Part shown: positions 1 through 8,545 of the stretch, one piece after another
Numbering within the stretch: the stretch's first letter is position 1
How the letters are laid out: each line of letters opens with the position of its first letter
Assembly: GCA_024400635.1 (NCBI GenBank)
Contig: JAKSMI010000002.1
Coordinates: 1-64,000, forward strand
Direction of reading: 5' to 3'
Length of the DNA: 64,000 bases
Source of the DNA: Bacteroidales bacterium
Lineage (GTDB): Bacteria > Bacteroidota > Bacteroidia > Bacteroidales > WCHB1-69
Position numbers and translations under genes: made by a program
The notes under the pieces: model-generated
Database searches by the model: none
Seen by the model: only the letters and a program-made list of their open reading frames with translations
What the model was told of the DNA's origin: nothing

Positions 1-438
1 TTTTCCCCCGGGAATCTCCCCGTTTTGGAAACTTTTTGTTTTTTTTCGCATTTTTAAATTCCAACAAGGGTCATTTTCTAATGTATTACACATCCTTTTG
101 TTTGAGCTTATTAATATCGCATGGTGAAAATTATAGATATGGTTCCGCTTTTGACACAGAATTCTTTCCCCAATACCTTTTTATCTGAAAACTTCTCTCC
201 AGTTTTTAATCGTTTTACTTCTTATACAAATTATCCATTCTATCACTTTTACGCCTTAACATCTTTATTTCTTTACTAAAAACCTCTATAATTAAACAAA
301 AAAAATCCAAAACCTGCTTTTTTTGCAAATTTTTCGTATTTTTGTGTTTTCTAAAAATAACTAATATAAAATACCAAACTATAAAATTTAATAGATATTT
401 TTGACGAAATATAATATATAACGTTTTCGCTCTTCTAA
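1..438. other. AT-rich stretch with no supported gene
   Basis: No reading frame here looks like a protein. The longest one, on the minus strand at 215-448, has low-complexity composition, runs into the structured RNA that follows and lacks any recognisable domain. The right end (about 397-431) may carry the promoter of the downstream RNA: a TTTTTG tract near 397-403 followed by a weak TA-rich -7-like segment near 418-428. Confidence 0.5.
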
Positions 439-580
439 GTGGGTTCAATAATCTCGGTCTTTTTAAAATAGCTACACTATGATGACGGAAATGTTCGCGC
501 GCAATCGTGGACTTTCCTGCTTGTAGCTATAGGTGACCGAGAACCTCTGACCCAAGTTTGTGTTAGCCCACGATTTTTTT
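439..580 (+). ncRNA. Structured small RNA, possibly 6S / Bacteroidales-1 type
   Basis: Three nested stems are visible. 439-445 pairs with 565-571 (GTGGGTT/AGCCCAC, one G-U). 453-459 pairs with 535-541 (CTCGGTC/GACCGAG). 468-476 pairs with 522-530 (ATAGCTACA/TGTAGCTAT). An inner GGAAA/TTTCC helix may extend the last one. The result is a long rod interrupted by an asymmetric bubble (7 against 23 nt) and ends in a run of seven T at 574-580, so it reads as a self-terminating transcript on the plus strand. A long hairpin with a central bubble is the shape of 6S RNA, and the Bacteroidales-1 motif is a proposed 6S-like RNA of this order. The family assignment is inference; the pairing is seen directly. 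Confidence 0.5.
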
Positions 581-736
581 ATTTTAAATGAAAACCCGAA
601 CTGTCATGCTAAATTACCATCTTTAAAAATGTATAGTAAACAGCTGACACAAACATATTCATATTGAAGATCCCAGCATACTGGTTCTCAATTTTCTGTT
701 ATAAACTTAAAATAAATTATTTTGTATATATAATAT

Positions 737-1309
737 TTAGTATACTATAAAACCTATTAATCCACATGCCAAAATCAATAGAATAGGATTAATCTTGATT
801 TTGAATGCAAAAAAGAAAACGGTGATGAAAATGGCTATACTCCATACGAATTGCCACAAACTCTGGGTTGGGGTTCCAAAATTTTCGACCGTGCATAACA
901 CCATTGCTGCTGCAGCTATTACTCCCAATATCGTGACACGAAGTATTGAAAGGACATTTTGAATATCTCGATTGTTTTTATGGTTGACCATAAAACGAGT
1001 AACAACAAGCATCAGAATAAATGGGAGCAATATAACTGCAAAAGAAGCCAGAAACGCACCTGCAATTCCCAACCAACTTTCGTAGCCGGCATTCACCACA
1101 GCCGTGTACCCTGTATATGTAGCCACATTTATACCAATAGGTCCTGGCGTCATCTGACTTACGGCCACAATATCCGTAAATTCACTGGCTGTCATCCAAG
1201 CATTTTTATTGACTACCTCATCCTCGATAAGCGCAATCATTGCATAACCACCACCAAAATTGAAAATTCCAATCTTGCAATAGGTTAAAAACAATTTCAA
1301 AAATATCAT
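737..1309 (-). CDS. Chromate transporter family protein, second half of a ChrA pair
   Basis: This 190-residue protein is a single short CHR domain. Near the N-terminus it has the family signature GGGYAMIALIEDEV, followed by DIVAVSQMTPGPIGINVATY and several hydrophobic segments. The CHR family moves chromate or related anions across the inner membrane. Short-chain members are encoded as adjacent pairs that presumably form one transporter, whereas long ChrA proteins carry both halves. The start overlaps the stop of the upstream CHR gene by four bases (ATGA arrangement), so the two are translationally coupled. It is the last gene of the leftward unit beginning with the OxyR-like regulator. The true substrate cannot be told from sequence. 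Confidence 0.88.
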   Translation of the reverse strand: MIFLKLFLTYCKIGIFNFGGGYAMIALIEDEVVNKNAWMTASEFTDIVAVSQMTPGPIGINVATYTGYTAVVNAGYESWLGIAGAFLASFAVILLPFILMLVVTRFMVNHKNNRDIQNVLSILRVTILGVIAAAAMVLCTVENFGTPTQSLWQFVWSIAIFITVFFFAFKIKINPILLILACGLIGFIVY

Positions 1310-1896
1310 AACTTCACCTCCCCTCCGCTTTTATACCTTCCGTATATCAATCCGCCTAAAGCAGCGACAAGAATCACCCAAACTGGCGACACGCCAAACA
1401 ACCATATCAAGAGGGCTGCCACAATAGGAATCCAACAGTTACGCCAAGTCAAACCAGAATTCTTTGCCAACGTGAAAACAGGAACAGCAATCAAAGCAAC
1501 TACACACGGCCGAATTCCTTTGAAAATCCGTTCAACAATAGAATTATTCTTGAAGTGTTTGAAAAATACCGCTAAAAGCAGCATAATGATAATAGGCATT
1601 AATACATTGGCTGTCACCGCTACTATCGCACCAAATCTTCCTCGGAGTTTATATCCCAAACTGGCAGCAATATTTACCGCCACCACTCCCGGCATAGCCT
1701 GCGACAACGCCACCATGTCCAAATATTCTTCTCGGGTTAACCAATGATTTTTGTCAACGATTTCACGTTCTATCAAAGGCAACATTGCCAAACCACCACC
1801 TATTGTGAAGGTCCCTATCTTGAAAAAAGTCCAAAAAAGCTTGCCATAATCAGCCATAATATTCTTTTCCGAAATATTATTATAATCTGACTGCAT
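1306..1896 (-). CDS. Chromate transporter family protein, first half of a ChrA pair
   Basis: This 196-residue short CHR protein has GGGLAMLPLIEREIV near the N-terminus, then DMVALSQAMPGVVAVNIA and four or five membrane segments, so it is paralogous to the next gene. The first ATG (1896) lies inside the end of the regulator gene. A second ATG at 1857 gives a protein starting MADYGKLFWTFF, which matches the usual CHR N-terminus and may be the real start. Together with the partner it should form a heteromeric inner-membrane anion transporter. Its place directly behind an OxyR-like regulator and opposite hcp suggests expression under oxidative or nitrosative stress, which is inference. Confidence 0.88.
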   Translation of the reverse strand: MQSDYNNISEKNIMADYGKLFWTFFKIGTFTIGGGLAMLPLIEREIVDKNHWLTREEYLDMVALSQAMPGVVAVNIAASLGYKLRGRFGAIVAVTANVLMPIIIMLLLAVFFKHFKNNSIVERIFKGIRPCVVALIAVPVFTLAKNSGLTWRNCWIPIVAALLIWLFGVSPVWVILVAALGGLIYGRYKSGGEVKL

Positions 1897-2803
1897 ATTT
1901 TATAATTCTTTCGTTAAGCATAGATAATGGAATGATTTCTTTAATTCCTTTGACAACAATATTAATAAGGCCCTCTCTGACATAATCTTCACGGACAAAC
2001 AACGACACTTCGCGAGTGGGTACGGGTTTTACCAATGGGCGAAGGTTACACAAATGCTCCTTACGCAACATTGGAACATGCAACTCTGGAATAACGGTAA
2101 ACCCGGAATTCTCATTTACGAGATTCAGCAACGTGGCAACACTTCCCGACTCATATCTCGAACTCCTTTGAGAATCCATGTCACAAAATTCAGAAATTTG
2201 TTTCTGAAAACTTATTTCATTTTTCAATTCCCAAAGATTTTGACGGGGCATCGTGGTGGAATTGATGCTTTTGCGCCGATACAAAGGATCCTTGGGCGAA
2301 ACATACGCCAGCATTTTTTCATTATACAGTGGTATTTCAAGTAATCCTTCTTCCTTATGTGGAAGGGACATGATAGCCATATCCAATTCCGCCGCTTTCA
2401 GTTGTTTGATGATCTGCGAACGGTGCAATTCATGTGCCTGAATGGTTACATCTGGAATCGTATCTATATAATGGAATAATTTTGGCGCGATGTATGGGGC
2501 TATGGTTGGCGTAATACCCAAATTGATATCACCCACCGTCTTATTTCGCTCCGACAAGGACATTTCTTGCAATTGTTTTGAATGAAAGAGCACAACTTTT
2601 GCCTGATTAATGATTTGCTCTCCTGCCAAAGTCGGCTTCACAGGGTGACAATTTCTATCAAAAATAATGATATCAAATTCTTCTTCCAATTTACGAATCA
2701 TCGAACTAAGCGTAGATTGTGTAATTCCACACGCATCAGCAGCCCGCTGAAAATGTCGGTGCTCGTCTACTGCTAATACATACTCTAATTGCTGTAAAGT
2801 CAT
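1880..2803 (-). CDS. LysR-family regulator, OxyR-like but lacking the peroxidatic cysteine
   Basis: From the ATG at 2803 the protein has 307 residues beginning MTLQQLEYVLAVDEHRHFQRAA. It has an N-terminal winged helix and a C-terminal LysR substrate domain ending like OxyR (SGFTVIPE, then REVSLFV). The longer frame starting at 2833 would place its ATG inside the -7 element at 2823-2830, so 2803 is preferred. Aligned without gaps to E. coli OxyR around Cys199/Cys208, this protein keeps the second cysteine (residue 207, in SEFC) but has serine in place of the first (residue 198, in NEIS). It therefore probably cannot form the OxyR disulfide. It is divergent from hcp-ferritin-superoxide reductase and co-directional with the ChrA pair, which makes both plausible targets. 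Confidence 0.85.
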   Translation of the reverse strand: MTLQQLEYVLAVDEHRHFQRAADACGITQSTLSSMIRKLEEEFDIIIFDRNCHPVKPTLAGEQIINQAKVVLFHSKQLQEMSLSERNKTVGDINLGITPTIAPYIAPKLFHYIDTIPDVTIQAHELHRSQIIKQLKAAELDMAIMSLPHKEEGLLEIPLYNEKMLAYVSPKDPLYRRKSINSTTMPRQNLWELKNEISFQKQISEFCDMDSQRSSRYESGSVATLLNLVNENSGFTVIPELHVPMLRKEHLCNLRPLVKPVPTREVSLFVREDYVREGLINIVVKGIKEIIPLSMLNERIIKYAVRL

Positions 2804-3014
2804 AATTTCAATATTTAGATTGCAAAAATACAATTATTATTTAAAAATGAATATTATTTCTTATTGATTTTATCAATATATTTCTAAGATAAATTAGATG
2901 TAATTTGTATAAATCCATGCATTATTTTTGCAGCGTCAATCATTCGGAAAAATCCATGAAAAAACTATGAATGAGAGACATAATATTTATAATACAATAA
3001 TAAAAACAAAAACC
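2804..3014. promoter_or_regulatory. Divergent promoter region between the LysR regulator and hcp
   Basis: Two -7 elements of the Bacteroidota type face outward. The minus strand has TATTTTTG at 2823-2830, giving a short leader for the regulator. The plus strand has TATTTTTG at 2923-2930, giving a leader of roughly 75 bases for hcp. The 90 bases between them are AT-rich and hold the likely regulator binding site. The motif ATTGATTTTATCAAT at 2862-2876 is an inverted repeat of the size LysR proteins bind, and ATTGATTTTATCAAT recurs at 4666-4680 just before the ferritin gene. Confidence 0.6.
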
Positions 3015-4664
3015 ATGAAAACTCAAATGTTTTGCTTCCAATGCCAGGAAACAGCAAAAAACACCGGCTGCACCATTGCCGGTGTTTGCGGCAAAAAAGC
3101 TCAGACAGCAGCAGCAATGGACATGCTTCTGTTCGTCACCCGGGGAATATCTGTCATCAGTACGACTTTAAGGGACAAGCACATCCCATTCTCAGACAAA
3201 GTGGACGAATTCGTACTTGATGCCTTATTCACAACTATCACCAACGCCAATTTTGATACTTCTGAAATCATGACCAAAATCCAGCACGGATTTGACTTGC
3301 GTGATAATCTTGTAAAAATTGCTAAGAAAAATAGCATTGAAATACCTGATGTAGAAGCTGTTTATTGGCATGGCCCTATTTCCAGCTACACTCAAAAAGC
3401 ATCAGAAGTTGGTGTCCTGCGCACAGAAAATGAGGACATCCGCTCTTTGAAGGAACTTATCACTTATGGTTTGAAAGGCATGGCCGCTTATTTGAGCCAC
3501 GCTCGAAATCTTGGCTTTAGAGATGCTAATTTGGATGCTTACATTCAACGTACTCTATCCGATATTTGTACCAAGCAATTATCTTTCGATGACTTGTTTT
3601 CAATAGTGCTACAGACAGGTGAAATGGGCGTGAAAGCCATGGCTTTGCTCGATACCGCTAACACTTCATCATTTGGCAATCCCGAAACCAGCAAGGTGAA
3701 TCTGGGCGTGGGAAAGCGCCCCGGAATTCTTGTCAGCGGCCATGATTACCACGACTTAGAAATGCTTCTGGAACAAAGCATAAATACCGGCGTTGATATT
3801 TATACCCATGGGGAAATGCTGCCCGCACACTACTATCCTCTCTTTAAAAAATATCCTCACCTGGTGGGCAACTACGGCGGCTCATGGTGGCACCAGAAGG
3901 ATGAATTCGCACGCTTCAACGGACCCATACTTTTTACCACCAACTGCATTGTTCCACCTGTGGATGGATCGGTTTACAAAGAACGGATGTTCACTACCAA
4001 TTCCTCCGGTTATCCCGGATGCAGACACATTGAATGTGGTGAAAATGGCAAAAAGGACTTCTCTGAAATCATTGCCATAGCCAGACATTGTGGCAGCCCA
4101 CAAGAAATTGAATCTGGTCATATTATCGGCGGCTTCGCACACAATCAAGTGGAACAAATTGCTGACAAAATCGTAGATGCGGTGAAAAGTGGAAAAATCC
4201 GCAAGTTTGTGGTTATGGCCGGCTGCGACGGACGTATGCCCAGTCGCAATTACTACAGTGAATTCGCACGCAGGCTTCCCAACGATTGTGTCATCCTTAC
4301 CGCTGGTTGTGCCAAATATCGCTACATCAAGATGCCTCTCGGAAACATCAACGGAATTCCAAGGGTGCTCGATGCCGGCCAGTGCAACGATTCCTACTCT
4401 TTAGTATTAACGGCTATTTTACTTCGTGATGCGTTTAAATTACAGGATATCAATCAATTGCCTGTTATTTATAACATTGCTTGGTATGAACAGAAAGCCG
4501 TAATCGTTCTTTTGGCCTTGCTTTCATTAGGCTTAAAAAATATTCATATAGGCCCAACTCTACCCGCCTTTTTATCACCAAAAGTAGTTCAAATTCTATC
4601 AGAAAAATGCAGTTTAAATTCTATCACAACTGTTGATGAAGATATAGATAATTTCAATATATAA
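3015..4664 (+). CDS. hcp: Hybrid cluster protein (hydroxylamine reductase-type)
   Basis: The 549-residue protein starts MKTQMFCFQCQETAK. The start at 3015 is chosen because upstream ATGs fall in or next to the promoter and would add an unusual extension. Cysteines 7, 10, 19 and 25 (C-x2-C-x8-C-x5-C) match the short N-terminal cluster motif of anaerobe-type Hcp. Further landmarks are TNCIVPP, SGYPGCRHIEC, MAGCDGRMPSRNYYSEFA, TAGCAKYRY and LDAGQCNDSYS, which hold the hybrid-cluster ligands. Hcp was first described as a hydroxylamine reductase and is now viewed mainly as an NO reductase and protein S-nitrosylase in the cytoplasm. It heads a stress operon with ferritin and superoxide reductase. 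No Hcr reductase gene lies nearby. Confidence 0.97.
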   Translation: MKTQMFCFQCQETAKNTGCTIAGVCGKKAQTAAAMDMLLFVTRGISVISTTLRDKHIPFSDKVDEFVLDALFTTITNANFDTSEIMTKIQHGFDLRDNLVKIAKKNSIEIPDVEAVYWHGPISSYTQKASEVGVLRTENEDIRSLKELITYGLKGMAAYLSHARNLGFRDANLDAYIQRTLSDICTKQLSFDDLFSIVLQTGEMGVKAMALLDTANTSSFGNPETSKVNLGVGKRPGILVSGHDYHDLEMLLEQSINTGVDIYTHGEMLPAHYYPLFKKYPHLVGNYGGSWWHQKDEFARFNGPILFTTNCIVPPVDGSVYKERMFTTNSSGYPGCRHIECGENGKKDFSEIIAIARHCGSPQEIESGHIIGGFAHNQVEQIADKIVDAVKSGKIRKFVVMAGCDGRMPSRNYYSEFARRLPNDCVILTAGCAKYRYIKMPLGNINGIPRVLDAGQCNDSYSLVLTAILLRDAFKLQDINQLPVIYNIAWYEQKAVIVLLALLSLGLKNIHIGPTLPAFLSPKVVQILSEKCSLNSITTVDEDIDNFNI

Positions 4665-4717
4665 TATTGATTTTATCAATAAATTTTCAATAATATTAAC
4701 CATAAAAACAAACAGCT

Positions 4718-5236
4718 ATGTTAAACAGTAAAATTATCGGTCTGCTGAATGACCAAATCAACAAAGAATTGTATTCAGCCTATCTCTACCTGGACATGAG
4801 CAATTATTTTGAACACAAAGGGCTTTGCGGATTTGCCAACTGGTATTACATCCAAGCCCAGGAAGAACGCGACCACGCAATGCTCATTTACAAATACCTG
4901 CACAACAATGACGTAAAAGTATCTCTTTTGCCCATTGCTAAACCCGACAAAACATTCAATAATGACTTGTCTGTGCTCGAAGAAGCTCTTCGTCACGAAG
5001 AATACGTTACCGCACTGATTCATAAGATTTATGCTGAAACCGAACTTTGCAACGACTACCGGACACGAGAATTCATCAGTTGGTTTGTCACTGAACAGGA
5101 TGAAGAGGAAACAAATGCCCGCGACATGATTAACAAACTTGAACTTTTTGGAACGGACGGTTGTGGACTGTATCTACTCAACAAAGAACTTGCTAAACGT
5201 GAATACGAAGCTCCCAAAGGTGTTAACATCGAATAA
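4718..5236 (+). CDS. ftnA: Non-haem ferritin
   Basis: The 172 residues form a typical bacterial ferritin subunit: a four-helix bundle starting MLNSKIIGLLNDQINKELYS, with ferroxidase residues visible in NKELYSAYLYLDMSNYF (Glu17) and QAQEERDHAM (Glu50, His53), and later Glu in YVTALIHKIYAETE and TEQDEEE. It stores iron in a 24-mer cage and removes ferrous iron that would fuel Fenton chemistry. It lies 53 bases after hcp. The gap contains the same ATTGATTTTATCAAT inverted repeat (4666-4680) seen in the regulator-hcp intergenic region, so it may have its own control point. No haem-binding Met of bacterioferritin was looked for in detail; length and motif favour Ftn. Confidence 0.96.
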   Translation: MLNSKIIGLLNDQINKELYSAYLYLDMSNYFEHKGLCGFANWYYIQAQEERDHAMLIYKYLHNNDVKVSLLPIAKPDKTFNNDLSVLEEALRHEEYVTALIHKIYAETELCNDYRTREFISWFVTEQDEEETNARDMINKLELFGTDGCGLYLLNKELAKREYEAPKGVNIE

Positions 5237-5292
5237 AACACCACATTGAAAAAACAATTAAATCGATTTTTAACCATTAAAAACAAAAAATT

Positions 5293-5673
5293 ATGAGAAC
5301 AACATTTTATCGCTGCAATATTTGTGGCAACGTAATTATCAAAACTTCCGATTCCGGTGTTCAAGTTGAATGCTGCAGCGAATATATGGAAGAACTGGTT
5401 CCAAAAACCAACAACGAAGGCTTAGAAAAACACGTTCCTTTTGTCACCAAAATTGATGACAATACCTGGAAAGTGGAAATCGGAAGCACTCATCATCCTA
5501 TGCTGAAAGAACACCACATCGAATTCATCTACCTGGAAAGTTCCAATGGCGGACAAATTGTTTATTTGAAACCAGGACAAGAACCTGTGGCGATTTTTTA
5601 CACTAAAGAAAAGCCGACTGCATTTTATGAATATTGTAATGTCCACGGTTTGTGGGGAATAGATATTGTATAA
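5293..5673 (+). CDS. dfx: Desulfoferrodoxin (superoxide reductase, 2Fe type)
   Basis: The 126-residue protein has an N-terminal desulforedoxin domain with C-x2-C (YRCNICGN) and a Cys-Cys pair (VECCSEY) that bind the structural rubredoxin-like iron. The superoxide reductase domain follows, with EKHVPF (Glu and His ligand), THHPM, EHHIEF and the C-terminal CNVHGLW that supplies the Cys and final His ligands of the active-site iron. It reduces superoxide to hydrogen peroxide without making oxygen, which suits an anaerobe. It is last in the hcp-ferritin-dfx run and is followed at once by a strong terminator. Confidence 0.97.
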   Translation: MRTTFYRCNICGNVIIKTSDSGVQVECCSEYMEELVPKTNNEGLEKHVPFVTKIDDNTWKVEIGSTHHPMLKEHHIEFIYLESSNGGQIVYLKPGQEPVAIFYTKEKPTAFYEYCNVHGLWGIDIV

Positions 5674-5690
5674 AAATTACGTAATCAGCA

Positions 5691-5720
5691 AAAAGGGACG
5701 AAATACTCGTCCCTTTTTTT
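5691..5720 (+). terminator. Rho-independent terminator after the stress operon
   Basis: Stem GGGACGA (5695-5701) pairs with TCGTCCC (5707-5713) around a five-base loop. It is preceded by four A and followed by seven T. Confidence 0.9.
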
Positions 5721-5784
5721 GTGTCCTTTTTTTCATTCTCCATTTTTTTGAATACAATTTTTAAAATCAATGAAAATTATCATC

Positions 5785-5812
5785 TTGACAAAACGATTTT
5801 TGTTTAAATTTG
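5785..5812 (+). promoter_or_regulatory. Promoter of purC
   Basis: A perfect Bacteroidota -7 element TAAATTTG lies at 5805-5812, with a TTG upstream element at 5785-5787. It predicts transcription starting near 5820, about 26 bases before the purC ATG. Confidence 0.7.
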
Positions 5813-5845
5813 CACCTTTAAAATGATTATTTAAAAATATATTGT

Positions 5846-6784
5846 ATGACTGCTTTAACTAAAACCGATTATCACTTTCCTGGTCAACAAAAGGTTTACC
5901 ACGGAAAAGTTAGAGACGTTTACACCATTAATGACAAATTAGTAATGGTCGCCACTGACCGTATTTCCGCTTTTGATGTCATTCTTCCCAAAGGAATTCC
6001 GTGCAAAGGTCAAATATTGAATCAAATTGCCGCCAAATTTTTGGATGCGACGGCTGACATTTGTCCCAACTGGAAACTTTCCACTCCCGATCCAATGGTT
6101 ACCGTTGGACTTTGCTGCGAAGGTTTTCCCGTTGAAATGATTGTTCGCGGCTATTTGTGCGGCAGCGCTTGGCGCAGCTACAAAAACGGTGCCCGCGAAA
6201 TCTGCGGCGTGAAATTGCCGGAAGGAATGCGTGAAAACCAAAAGTTTCCTCAGCCCATCATCACTCCTACCACCAAGGCCGAACAAGGATTGCATGATGA
6301 AGATATTTCCAAAGAAGAAATCCTGGCTCGCGGTTTGGTTAGCCCTGAAGATTACGCCATTTTGGAAAAATACACGTTGGCCTTATTCCAACGCGGCACC
6401 GAAATTGCAGCACAAAAAGGTCTGATTTTGGTAGATACCAAATACGAATTTGGCAAACATAACGGCAAGATTTATTTGATTGACGAAATCCACACTCCGG
6501 ATTCTTCCCGTTATTTTTATGCCGACGGATACGAAGAAAAGTTTGCCAAAGGCGAAGCTCAACGTCAACTTTCAAAGGAATTTGTCCGCGAATGGCTGAT
6601 GGAAAACGGTTTTCAAGGCAAGGAAGGACAGCAAGTTCCCGAAATGACTCCCGAAATCGTCAACAACATCACCAATCGTTATATTGAGTTGTACGAACAT
6701 ATCACGGGCGACAAATTCCAAAAATGCGAAGATGCCGACTTGGCCCAACGCATTGAAAAAAATGTGACCGATTTCTTGAAATAA
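5846..6784 (+). CDS. purC: Phosphoribosylaminoimidazole-succinocarboxamide synthase
   Basis: The 312-residue protein belongs to the longer class of SAICAR synthetases. Hallmarks are [11 protein letters not shown] (nucleotide-binding loop), [45 protein letters not shown] and [15 protein letters not shown]. It joins CAIR to aspartate with ATP in de novo purine synthesis in the cytoplasm. The start follows directly on the predicted promoter and matches the family N-terminus. An MFS gene follows after only 20 bases, so the two are probably cotranscribed. The reason for that pairing is unclear. Confidence 0.97.
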   Translation: MTALTKTDYHFPGQQKVYHGKVRDVYTINDKLVMVATDRISAFDVILPKGIPCKGQILNQIAAKFLDATADICPNWKLSTPDPMVTVGLCCEGFPVEMIVRGYLCGSAWRSYKNGAREICGVKLPEGMRENQKFPQPIITPTTKAEQGLHDEDISKEEILARGLVSPEDYAILEKYTLALFQRGTEIAAQKGLILVDTKYEFGKHNGKIYLIDEIHTPDSSRYFYADGYEEKFAKGEAQRQLSKEFVREWLMENGFQGKEGQQVPEMTPEIVNNITNRYIELYEHITGDKFQKCEDADLAQRIEKNVTDFLK

Positions 6785-6804
6785 TAATTTCAAACTTTAT
6801 ATTT

Positions 6805-8469
6805 ATGACTGAAAAACTACAAACTTTGAGAGACAACGCCGCCATCAGATGGATTGCGTTGTTGCTGTTGGCGTTGGCTATGTTCTGCGCCTACATTTTT
6901 ATGGACATCCTTTCCCCTATTAAAGAGTTGATGGAATCAACCCGTGGTTGGGACTCCAAGGCTTTCGGTACGATGGAAGGTGCAGAGACTTTCTTGAACG
7001 TATTCGTGTTCTTCCTGATTTTTGCCGGTATCATCTTGGACAAGATGGGTGTTCGTTTCACCGCTATCCTTTCCGGCGCCGTAATGCTTACAGGTGGGTT
7101 AATTAAGTTTTACGCTATTTCCGAGTATTTCATCGGTAGTTCTATGGAAACTTGGTTTACCAACAACCTCAACTGGCACACTGGAATTGGTTTCATCGAT
7201 GATGTTTTGCCATTCTATCAGGGAATGCCCGCATCGGCGAAACTTGCTGCCATCGGCTTTATGATTTTCGGTTGTGGTGCTGAAATGGGCGGTATCACTG
7301 TCTCACGTGGTATTGTGAAATGGTTTAAGGGACGTGAAACCGCTTTGGCTATGGGTTCCGAAATGGCATTGGCCCGTTTGGGTGTAGCCACTTGTATGAT
7401 TTTCTCACCTTTCTTCGCCAAACTGGGTGGAGAAATACACGTTGACAACTCAGTCAAATTCGGTGTTGTCCTCCTCTGCATCGCACTTATGATGTTCATC
7501 ATCTATTTCTTTATGGATAAGAAATTGGATGCTCAAACTGGTGAAGCTGAAGAACAAGACGATCCATTCAAAATCAGCGACATCGGCAAGATTCTCTCCA
7601 GCCTTGGTTTCTGGTTAGTTGCTTTGCTTTGCGTACTCTACTATTCCGCTATTTTCCCATTCCAAAAATATGCCGTCAATATGCTGCAATGCAATTTGAC
7701 CCTTGTTCCCGGTAAAGGTTTCTGGGCAAGTAACGCCGTTACTATTGTTCAATATATTATTATGTTATTGGTTGCTATCGGCGCATTTGCAAGTAACTTC
7801 GCTAAGAAAAAACCAGCTAAATTCGGTTTGATGGCGATGGCAGTGGTTGCTTTGGTTGTTTATTGCTATATGGGTTATATGCGTGGCACGGCAGAAACCA
7901 TCTTCGCCGTATTTCCATTGTTGGCTGTGGCCATTACTCCTATTTTGGGTAACTATGTTGACCACAAGGGCAAAGCTGCTTCTATGCTGATGATTGGTTC
8001 TATCCTTTTGGTTATCTGTCACTTGACATTTGCTTTCATTCTGCCCGAGTTCCAAGGGAATGCAGTAGGCGGTACTATCGTGGCTTACGTCACCATCCTC
8101 GTTTTAGGGGCATCTTTCTCTTTGGTTCCTGCCGCTTTATGGCCTTCCGTTCCAAAGTTGGTTGACGAAAAAATCATCGGTTCTGCTTACGCTTTGATTT
8201 TCTGGATTCAGAATATCGGTTTGTGGCTCTTCCCACTTTTGATTGGCAATGTACTGGAATCAACCAATGCCAACAATGCAGCCGTTGTTGCTGCAAAACA
8301 AGCCATCGAAGCTGGTGAACAAGGCGTTTTCGTACCTTACGACTACAAATGGCCTCTCGTGATGTTGGCTTGCCTGGGTATTGCCGCATTGCTCATCGGT
8401 GTTTACCTCAAGGCCGTTGACAAGAAAAAAGGTCTCGGTTTGGAAGAACCTAACATTAAAGCTGAATAA
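6805..8469 (+). CDS. MFS transporter (12 membrane segments)
   Basis: This 554-residue inner-membrane protein has about twelve hydrophobic helices. Two loops carry periplasm-like insertions, after the third helix (around residues 106-135) and near residue 495, where the stretch is rich in Ala and Asn. The motif ILDKMGVRFTAILSG after helix 2 is a degenerate form of the MFS loop GxxxDrxGrR, and a basic/acidic loop splits the two halves near residue 240. The general layout resembles the MFSD1-like carriers common in Bacteroidota, whose substrates are mostly unknown. It lies 20 bases behind purC and ends at a terminator. No substrate can be assigned. Confidence 0.85.
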   Translation: MTEKLQTLRDNAAIRWIALLLLALAMFCAYIFMDILSPIKELMESTRGWDSKAFGTMEGAETFLNVFVFFLIFAGIILDKMGVRFTAILSGAVMLTGGLIKFYAISEYFIGSSMETWFTNNLNWHTGIGFIDDVLPFYQGMPASAKLAAIGFMIFGCGAEMGGITVSRGIVKWFKGRETALAMGSEMALARLGVATCMIFSPFFAKLGGEIHVDNSVKFGVVLLCIALMMFIIYFFMDKKLDAQTGEAEEQDDPFKISDIGKILSSLGFWLVALLCVLYYSAIFPFQKYAVNMLQCNLTLVPGKGFWASNAVTIVQYIIMLLVAIGAFASNFAKKKPAKFGLMAMAVVALVVYCYMGYMRGTAETIFAVFPLLAVAITPILGNYVDHKGKAASMLMIGSILLVICHLTFAFILPEFQGNAVGGTIVAYVTILVLGASFSLVPAALWPSVPKLVDEKIIGSAYALIFWIQNIGLWLFPLLIGNVLESTNANNAAVVAAKQAIEAGEQGVFVPYDYKWPLVMLACLGIAALLIGVYLKAVDKKKGLGLEEPNIKAE

Positions 8470-8490
8470 TTTTCAATTATTTATCATAGA

Positions 8491-8519
8491 AAAAGGAGAC
8501 TTTCGGGTCTCCTTTTTTT
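8491..8519 (+). terminator. Terminator after the purC-MFS operon
   Basis: GGAGAC (8495-8500) pairs with GTCTCC (8507-8512) around a six-base loop. It has an A run before and seven T after, so it could also work for the convergent ATPase gene. Confidence 0.88.
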
Positions 8520-8545
8520 ATAATACTTTGTTCAAAAGAAAGTTA

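Noticed and set aside
215..448. Minus-strand frame of 77 codons
   Set aside because: Low-complexity composition, no domain, and its 5' end falls in the structured RNA.
505..530. Minus strand reads CAGGAAAGTCCACG, which recalls the RNase P RNA motif
   Set aside because: The rest of RNase P RNA (length about 350, P4 partner, 3' end) is missing, and the plus strand ends in a T run as a terminator would.
2928..3014. Longer start for hcp
   Set aside because: Its ATG overlaps the -7 element at 2923-2930; the family N-terminus begins at 3015.
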